NCBI GenBank assembly: GCA_017560705.1
Contig: JAFZEK010000348.1
Location: forward strand, 1-9,742
Direction: 5' to 3'
DNA: 9,742 nt
Source of the DNA: Bacteroidales bacterium
Lineage (GTDB): Bacteria; Bacteroidota; Bacteroidia; Bacteroidales; P3
Positions 4,976-9,742 of the stretch are shown here, piece after piece. The position numbers were made by a program, and so were the translations under genes. The first letter of the stretch is position 1, and each line of letters starts with the position of its first letter. The notes beneath the pieces are model-generated. The model was not told the DNA's origin, searched no databases, and worked only from the letters and a program-made list of their open reading frames with translations.

Positions 4976-6013
4976 ATGAAAATCAAAATCTGGAGAAATA
5001 TATCATTTATTGTATTGATATTGGGATTTTCATGCGTTGGACATGCCCAACAAGAAGCTCAGTTTTCGCAATACATGTTTAACAAGCTTTCTTATAATCC
5101 CGGATATGCAGGAACGTCAGGTTCTATTTGTCTTACCGGTTTATATAGGGACCAATGGATGGGATTGACCTTTGATGCACCAACAAATGCAGGTGCAAAT
5201 ACTGCTGGAGTAGCTCCTCAAAATTTGCTATTCTCATTCGATATGCCTGTAAAGTTTTTACACGGTGGTTTGGGTGCTACGATATATACCGACAAGGCGG
5301 GATATACTAGTGCTACCAATATAAATGTGAACTATGCATATCATTTGGTTTGGGGTACTGGAATTTTGTCTATAGGATTTGAAGGTGGTTTATTTAACAG
5401 AGCTTTGAATTCTGAAGACCTTAGAGGGTATGATGATTTGTCTGGAGACCCTACTAATCCTACTGGTAGTTCTAGTTCAGATCCTTTAATAAATCAGTTG
5501 GCTAAAGACCAAAATGATATGATGACCGACTTTTCGTTTGGTTTATTTTATCAGACTGCAGGACAATTCTATGCGGGTTTGTCAATGAAGAATATTTTGG
5601 CTGCTAAGAGCGATCAATTGAATTATCAAAATTCTAGATGTATCTACTTGATGGCTGGTTATGATTATTCGATACCAACAAATCCTGATATTAGATTACT
5701 TCCTTCGACTCTTATAAAGACAGCCGACTTTTCACTATTCCAAGTGGATATGTCTTGTTTGGTAGAATATAACAGAACTGTGTGGGGAGGATTGTCTTAT
5801 AGACTTCAAGATGCTGTAGCTGTATTAGCAGGCGTTAATATGGAGCACATGAGAATAGGTATGTCTTATGATTTTACGACTTCGGTGTTGGGTGGAATAG
5901 GAAAACCTGGACGTAGTAAAGGTTCTATGGAAATATACTTGCGTTATTGTTTCAAGATACATATACCACCTAAGATGCCTACTATTTATGAAAATACGCG
6001 TTACCAATGGTAA
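4976..6013 (+). CDS. porP: T9SS outer-membrane protein PorP/SprF family
   Basis: PorP/SprF proteins are outer-membrane barrel proteins of the type IX secretion system; relatives anchor or help export type B cargo. The 345-residue product begins with a signal peptide (hydrophobic residues 9-21, likely cleavage after GHA at 22-24). The mature start QQEAQFSQYMFNKLSYNPGYAGT (25-47) is the family signature, followed by LTGLYRDQWMG (54-64) and many alternating short segments expected of beta strands. The C-terminal part has GSMEIYLRYCF and a short tail ending RYQW. It is the first gene after the promoter at 4869 and lies 65 bases before gldK in the same direction, the order known from Porphyromonas. 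SprF paralogues are common in the phylum, but the direct link to gldKLM supports the core PorP. Confidence 0.92.
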   Translation: MKIKIWRNISFIVLILGFSCVGHAQQEAQFSQYMFNKLSYNPGYAGTSGSICLTGLYRDQWMGLTFDAPTNAGANTAGVAPQNLLFSFDMPVKFLHGGLGATIYTDKAGYTSATNINVNYAYHLVWGTGILSIGFEGGLFNRALNSEDLRGYDDLSGDPTNPTGSSSSDPLINQLAKDQNDMMTDFSFGLFYQTAGQFYAGLSMKNILAAKSDQLNYQNSRCIYLMAGYDYSIPTNPDIRLLPSTLIKTADFSLFQVDMSCLVEYNRTVWGGLSYRLQDAVAVLAGVNMEHMRIGMSYDFTTSVLGGIGKPGRSKGSMEIYLRYCFKIHIPPKMPTIYENTRYQW

Positions 6014-6078
6014 AAATGAAACAAAATAAGAAAAACGTCGTAGAATAAAGAAGATTTATATAGAAAAGTAATATATTT

Positions 6079-7470
6079 ATGAATATAAAAACACTTACTG
6101 ATATGAAGAAAATAGTTTTAATGCTCAGTGGAGTAATGTTGCTATGGAGCTGTGCTACAAGTGACAGAGGCGAGTTGACAGGAGTTCAAAATCGTCCGTA
6201 TTTCGAAGACATTGACCTTACAGGTATGATCTTTGTTGAACAAGGCAACTTTATAATGGGTGGCGGTACTCAAGACAATGTTTATGGTGTAACATCACCA
6301 TTAAGAACAGTACAGGTTGCATCTTTCTTTATGGATGAAACTGAAATTACAAATAATGAATACCGACAATTTGTGAATTGGGTGAGAGATTCTATTGCTC
6401 GCAGAATGTTGGGAGAAGCTGGTATCGAAGGATTCTTGATTGAAGAAGATGAATTTGGTGAACCTATTGAACCTGCTATTATCAATTGGGAAACTAAGAT
6501 TGATTGGGAAAATCCTGAAGTGAAAGAAGCTTTGGAACCTTTGTATGTATCGGCTAAAGATAGATATTACAATTTCAGAACAATTGATCCTGCTAAATTG
6601 AATTTTGAATATTATTGGATAGACTATAAAGAAGCTGCTAAGAAAAGCGATTTTTCTGCTGCTCAAAAAACAGAGTACAAAGGTACTATGTTCTCTAATA
6701 GACCTAGAGGTATCAATGATAGATCTCAATTTATTCACAAAGAAGTAATAAACGTATATCCTGATACTTTGTGTTGGGTTCATGACTATGTATACAGTAA
6801 TAATGAAGACTATGCTCGTCGTTATTTCTCTTCTCCTGCTTATGATCATTATCCAGTAGTTGGTGTTACTTGGAAACAAGCTACAGCATTCTGTGTATGG
6901 AGATCTAACTACTTGAATAACTATTTGAGAAGCATAGATTATTCTGAAATGAGCGATTTCCGTTTGCCTACAGAAGCTGAATGGGAATATGCAGCACGTG
7001 GTGGTATGTCAGATATGCCTTATCCATGGGGTGGTCCTTATATCAGAAATATAAACGGATGTTTCTTGGCAAACTATGAACCATTAAGAGGTCAATATGA
7101 TGATGATGGTGGTATGAGAACATTGATGGTTGGACACTATGCTCCTAACGATTTTGGCTTGTATGATATGTCTGGAAACGTTGCAGAATGGTGTGAAGAT
7201 GCTTACAATGAATCTATATATATCGTTGGTAATAGCTTGTCATTAGTAAATAGTTACAATGCAGCTGATGATGATCCACCAGCAATGAAACGTAAAGTTA
7301 TACGTGGTGGTTCATGGAAAGATCAAAAATATTACATTCAAGTTCAAACAAGAACTTACGAATTTCAAGATACTGCAAAATCCTATATTGGATTCAGATG
7401 TGTTGACGGATACCTTGGACGTGTAAAAGGTGACAATATGAAAGCAGCATCTAATGTATATGCATATTAA
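6079..7470 (+). CDS. gldK: T9SS ring lipoprotein GldK/PorK
   Basis: GldK/PorK is an outer-membrane lipoprotein that, with GldN/PorN, builds the large periplasmic ring of the T9SS. The signal sequence ends in lipobox LWSC, with Cys25 as the lipid-modified residue. The ATG at 6103 (start MKKIVLML) is an equally good start and gives a more usual 17-residue signal. The mature protein carries a formylglycine-generating-enzyme/sulfatase-modifying fold: FVEQGNFIMGGG (about 52-63), DETEITNNEYRQFV (about 90-103), RLPTEAEWEYAARGG (295-309), GLYDMSGNVAEWCED (360-374), RGGSW (409-413) and GFRCV (438-442). A long insertion between about 105 and 250 is characteristic of GldK. In this family the fold is structural. 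The gene lies between porP and gldL, all in one direction. Confidence 0.95.
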   Translation: MNIKTLTDMKKIVLMLSGVMLLWSCATSDRGELTGVQNRPYFEDIDLTGMIFVEQGNFIMGGGTQDNVYGVTSPLRTVQVASFFMDETEITNNEYRQFVNWVRDSIARRMLGEAGIEGFLIEEDEFGEPIEPAIINWETKIDWENPEVKEALEPLYVSAKDRYYNFRTIDPAKLNFEYYWIDYKEAAKKSDFSAAQKTEYKGTMFSNRPRGINDRSQFIHKEVINVYPDTLCWVHDYVYSNNEDYARRYFSSPAYDHYPVVGVTWKQATAFCVWRSNYLNNYLRSIDYSEMSDFRLPTEAEWEYAARGGMSDMPYPWGGPYIRNINGCFLANYEPLRGQYDDDGGMRTLMVGHYAPNDFGLYDMSGNVAEWCEDAYNESIYIVGNSLSLVNSYNAADDDPPAMKRKVIRGGSWKDQKYYIQVQTRTYEFQDTAKSYIGFRCVDGYLGRVKGDNMKAASNVYAY

Positions 7471-7515
7471 TTAGATAAATAAAAAAACAAAACAAATAAA
7501 ATAAAACGTTAGATT

Positions 7516-8502
7516 ATGAGTAAACTTGATGACTTAGTTCGTAGTAAGGGCTATAAAAATTTCATGGCTAAATTATATGGTATTGGGGCTGCCGTTGTAA
7601 TTTTGGGTGCTATGTTTAAGATTATGCACTGGCCGGGAGCAGACCCAATGATTGTTGCGGGGATGAGTACAGAAGCTATCATCTTCTTGTTCTCCGCATT
7701 TGAACCATTGCACGTAGAATATGATTGGAGTTTAGTATATCCAGAATTAGCTGGAATGGAACATGATGAAGATTCTGATTCTGATGAACATCATGTAGCA
7801 GCTGCACATGCTGAAGGAATGGTTGCCTCTGGTGGCAGAAGAGCTGGTGGCGGTGGCATGATTGGTGGTGGTATTGTATTCTCCTCCGATCCAATGAGTC
7901 AACAATTAGACAAAATGCTAGAAGATGCAAAAATTGGTCCTGAATTGATTGAAAGCTTAGGAAAAGGTATGCAAAATTTGGCTGACTCTGCTAATTCTTT
8001 GAATGGTATGGTTACTGCTGTTGCTGCTACGGATAAGTTTGTATATAATATGGATAATGCAGCAGAAGCTGTTTCTGAATTATCAGATGCTTATCGTCGT
8101 AATGCTGCTTCTATCAACAGAGATTCTGATGTGTCAGATGCTTACTTGAGCAGCTTAAAAGATGCTACAGATTCTGTATCGGTATTATCTAATATTTATA
8201 GAGAAACAGCTCAAACATTATCGAAAGGTGATGTTTCTTATGTGGAAGAATTGAAGAAAATGGCAACCAGTTTGTCTTCTATCAATGCAATGTATGAAAT
8301 TCAATTGCAAAATTCAACCACTCAATTAGAAGCAACTAAACAAGTACAAGATAAGATTCAAAATATGGTGGTTAACTTTGCAAATTCTGCTGATGATGTA
8401 TTGAAATATAAAGAACAAGTTGATGCATTGTCTAGAAAGGTTGCAGAACTAAACAAAGTCTATGGTAATATGTTGGCTGCTATGCAGACACCTCGTATCT
8501 AA
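7516..8502 (+). CDS. gldL: T9SS inner-membrane motor protein GldL/PorL
   Basis: GldL forms the membrane stator that, with GldM, converts proton-motive force into movement for T9SS export (and gliding where present). The 328-residue protein has two membrane helices at about 18-37 and 45-62, with the conserved polar residues expected inside the membrane: Lys35, His38 (in HWPGA), Glu53 (TEA) and Glu63 (FEP). By my recollection Glu53 corresponds to the essential Glu49 of Flavobacterium GldL. An acidic, histidine-rich stretch (82-100) and a glycine-rich linker (105-119) lead to the conserved MSQQLDKMLEDAKIGPELIESLG segment and a long helical, probably coiled-coil C-terminal domain. No isoleucine is encoded by ATA (0 of 16), unlike the left-hand genes. 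It is spaced 45 bases after gldK and 60 before gldM. Confidence 0.95.
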   Translation: MSKLDDLVRSKGYKNFMAKLYGIGAAVVILGAMFKIMHWPGADPMIVAGMSTEAIIFLFSAFEPLHVEYDWSLVYPELAGMEHDEDSDSDEHHVAAAHAEGMVASGGRRAGGGGMIGGGIVFSSDPMSQQLDKMLEDAKIGPELIESLGKGMQNLADSANSLNGMVTAVAATDKFVYNMDNAAEAVSELSDAYRRNAASINRDSDVSDAYLSSLKDATDSVSVLSNIYRETAQTLSKGDVSYVEELKKMATSLSSINAMYEIQLQNSTTQLEATKQVQDKIQNMVVNFANSADDVLKYKEQVDALSRKVAELNKVYGNMLAAMQTPRI

Positions 8503-8562
8503 AATAGAATGAAGTATAAATAGTTATCATTATATTTACGAATAAATAATTAAGGATAGAAT

Positions 8563-9742
8563 ATGGGTGCTACAAATTGTCCGGAGACCCCCCGGCAGAA
8601 GATGATTGGGATGATGTATTTGGTGTATTTGGCACTTTTGGCGTTGAATGTGTCAGCTATGCTTTTGAACAGCTTTATTACTGTATCTGATACAATGGAT
8701 AAGTCTAATCAAGCTGTTTTGGAAAAAGTAGATGATACATACACTAAATTTGCTAACTTTGCCGCTACAAATCCTGAAAAAGCGGGAGAATATTATAAGA
8801 AAGCTTTGGATGTAAAACGCCTTTCTGAAGAGTTGCGTGATTATCTTGACAGTATAAAATATGATTTTGTTGGGCAATTAGAGAAAGCATCTGAATACAG
8901 AGATACAGCCACAGGCGAAAAGGTTAAAGTTGAGTTTTTTGGTGATGATGGTATAGTAGACATATCAAGAGTAAAAGAAGTAATTTCTGCTGTTGGTATT
9001 GGATTCATGCAAAATTTAAGTAGTGATGCTGCTGCACAACAACACTTTTTAGGTAGTGGAGAATTCGATGGTGGTAATGAAGAATTGCGCTCAGTGCAAT
9101 TGCGTAAGCACATTGAAAAGTATAAAAGTGATGTAAAAGCTATTTTACCTGGTATAGATTTCGCATTTCCAGGATTGGAAGTTGAAGGTGAAAACTTTAC
9201 AATGAATGTTCATGGAAAGGCTGAAAAAGGAGTATGGGAACGTCACATGTTTGAAAGTAATATTCCTGTTGCTGACGTTGTGTTATTGACTCGTTTGACA
9301 ACTGATATTATGAATTGTGAGTTCGATTTGGCTAACTTGTTGTACAAATCTGTAAATGCTGATGACTTTAAGTTTGACCAAGTAAGAGCACGTGTTATAC
9401 CTAAGGCGACAACAATTATGCAAGGGGATAATTATGAAGCAGACATTTTTGTTGCTGCATACGATTCCAAAGCTGATTTGAGAGTTAAAGTAAATGGTAA
9501 AGAGATAGTTGGAGATGCTGCTGATAGCGGTTCTGTACGTTGGGTAGTGGGAACAGCTGGATTAGGTGTTCAAAAGTATTCTGGAGAAATCTATGTTAAG
9601 AAGGAAAGTGGCGAAGTTGCTTATCCTTTCAGCGGAGAATATTTTGTAACTTTGCCTAGTGCTGTTGTATCTTTGACAAACATGAACGTTATTTACGCTG
9701 GTATTGATAATCCATTCTCAGTTTCAGTTCCTGGTGTTAATA
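8563..9742 (+). CDS. gldM: T9SS motor shaft protein GldM/PorM, 3' end outside the window
   Basis: The frame opens at the ATG at 8563 and stays open for 393 codons to the window edge; family members have about 510-525 residues, so roughly three quarters is present. GldM is anchored by one helix and spans the periplasm as a dimer that transmits movement from the GldL stator to the GldK/GldN ring. Residues 9-31 (TPRQKMIGMMYLVYLALLA and on) are the family's signature start: the conserved basic Arg11 precedes a single membrane helix at about 14-36. In structures of relatives the matching Arg pairs with the GldL glutamate. The remainder is the start of the helical and beta-domain periplasmic part, with VADVVLLTRLTTDIMNCEFDL well conserved. 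The following gene should be gldN/porN. Confidence 0.95.
   Translation, partial: MGATNCPETPRQKMIGMMYLVYLALLALNVSAMLLNSFITVSDTMDKSNQAVLEKVDDTYTKFANFAATNPEKAGEYYKKALDVKRLSEELRDYLDSIKYDFVGQLEKASEYRDTATGEKVKVEFFGDDGIVDISRVKEVISAVGIGFMQNLSSDAAAQQHFLGSGEFDGGNEELRSVQLRKHIEKYKSDVKAILPGIDFAFPGLEVEGENFTMNVHGKAEKGVWERHMFESNIPVADVVLLTRLTTDIMNCEFDLANLLYKSVNADDFKFDQVRARVIPKATTIMQGDNYEADIFVAAYDSKADLRVKVNGKEIVGDAADSGSVRWVVGTAGLGVQKYSGEIYVKKESGEVAYPFSGEYFVTLPSAVVSLTNMNVIYAGIDNPFSVSVPGVN

Noticed and set aside
6301..6879. A 192-codon minus-strand frame opposite gldK
   Set aside because: It is antisense to the well-conserved GldK domain, is Ile/Phe/Ser-rich, and has no recognisable feature.
8653..9113. Minus-strand frames opposite gldM
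   Set aside because: The plus strand carries an unmistakable GldM sequence throughout; these are shadows.

Overview
The window comes from a member of the Bacteroidota, most likely a Bacteroidales anaerobe related to Porphyromonas. The evidence is a run of type IX secretion system (T9SS) genes in the order porP, porK/gldK, porL/gldL, porM/gldM. There is also a T9SS type B (gliding-motility-associated) C-terminal sorting domain, two genes of the lysine-to-butyrate fermentation route, and promoters of the Bacteroidota TAnnTTTG class in A+T-rich DNA without clear Shine-Dalgarno sequences. The species cannot be named from the sequence alone.

Layout. Positions 1-399 hold the 3' end of a secreted surface protein that ends in a type B sorting domain. 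About 1 kb without a convincing gene follows (400-1436). It holds a G+C-richer block (about 541-720) with several overlapping inverted repeats, a 36-nt perfect palindrome, and degenerate copies of a short repeat. A cytidine deaminase gene (minus strand) and a DusB-like tRNA-dihydrouridine synthase gene (plus strand) diverge from a 120-bp gap that carries a good plus-strand promoter. The short hairpin repeat lies directly at the 3' end of both genes.

Positions 3417-4463 form a two-gene unit: the alpha subunit of an acetoacetate/butyrate-type CoA-transferase (atoD) and 3-aminobutyryl-CoA ammonia-lyase (kal). It has a candidate promoter upstream and a clear rho-independent terminator downstream. 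The CoA-transferase beta subunit and the rest of the lysine pathway are not in the window.

From 4869 a promoter with a short leader appears to drive the T9SS operon porP-gldK-gldL-gldM, whose last gene runs off the right edge. GldL and GldM form the proton-driven inner-membrane motor. GldK is the lipoprotein of the periplasmic ring under the outer membrane. PorP is an outer-membrane protein of the apparatus, and PorP-like proteins are known to anchor type B cargo. The cargo gene at the left edge may therefore be functionally linked to the operon.

The coding genes are recognisable members of known families, and I do not see a wholly new system. The least explained parts are the 400-1436 intergenic region, the gene-end hairpin repeat, the separation of atoD/kal from their usual partners, and a sharp change in isoleucine codon use between the left-hand genes and gldL.
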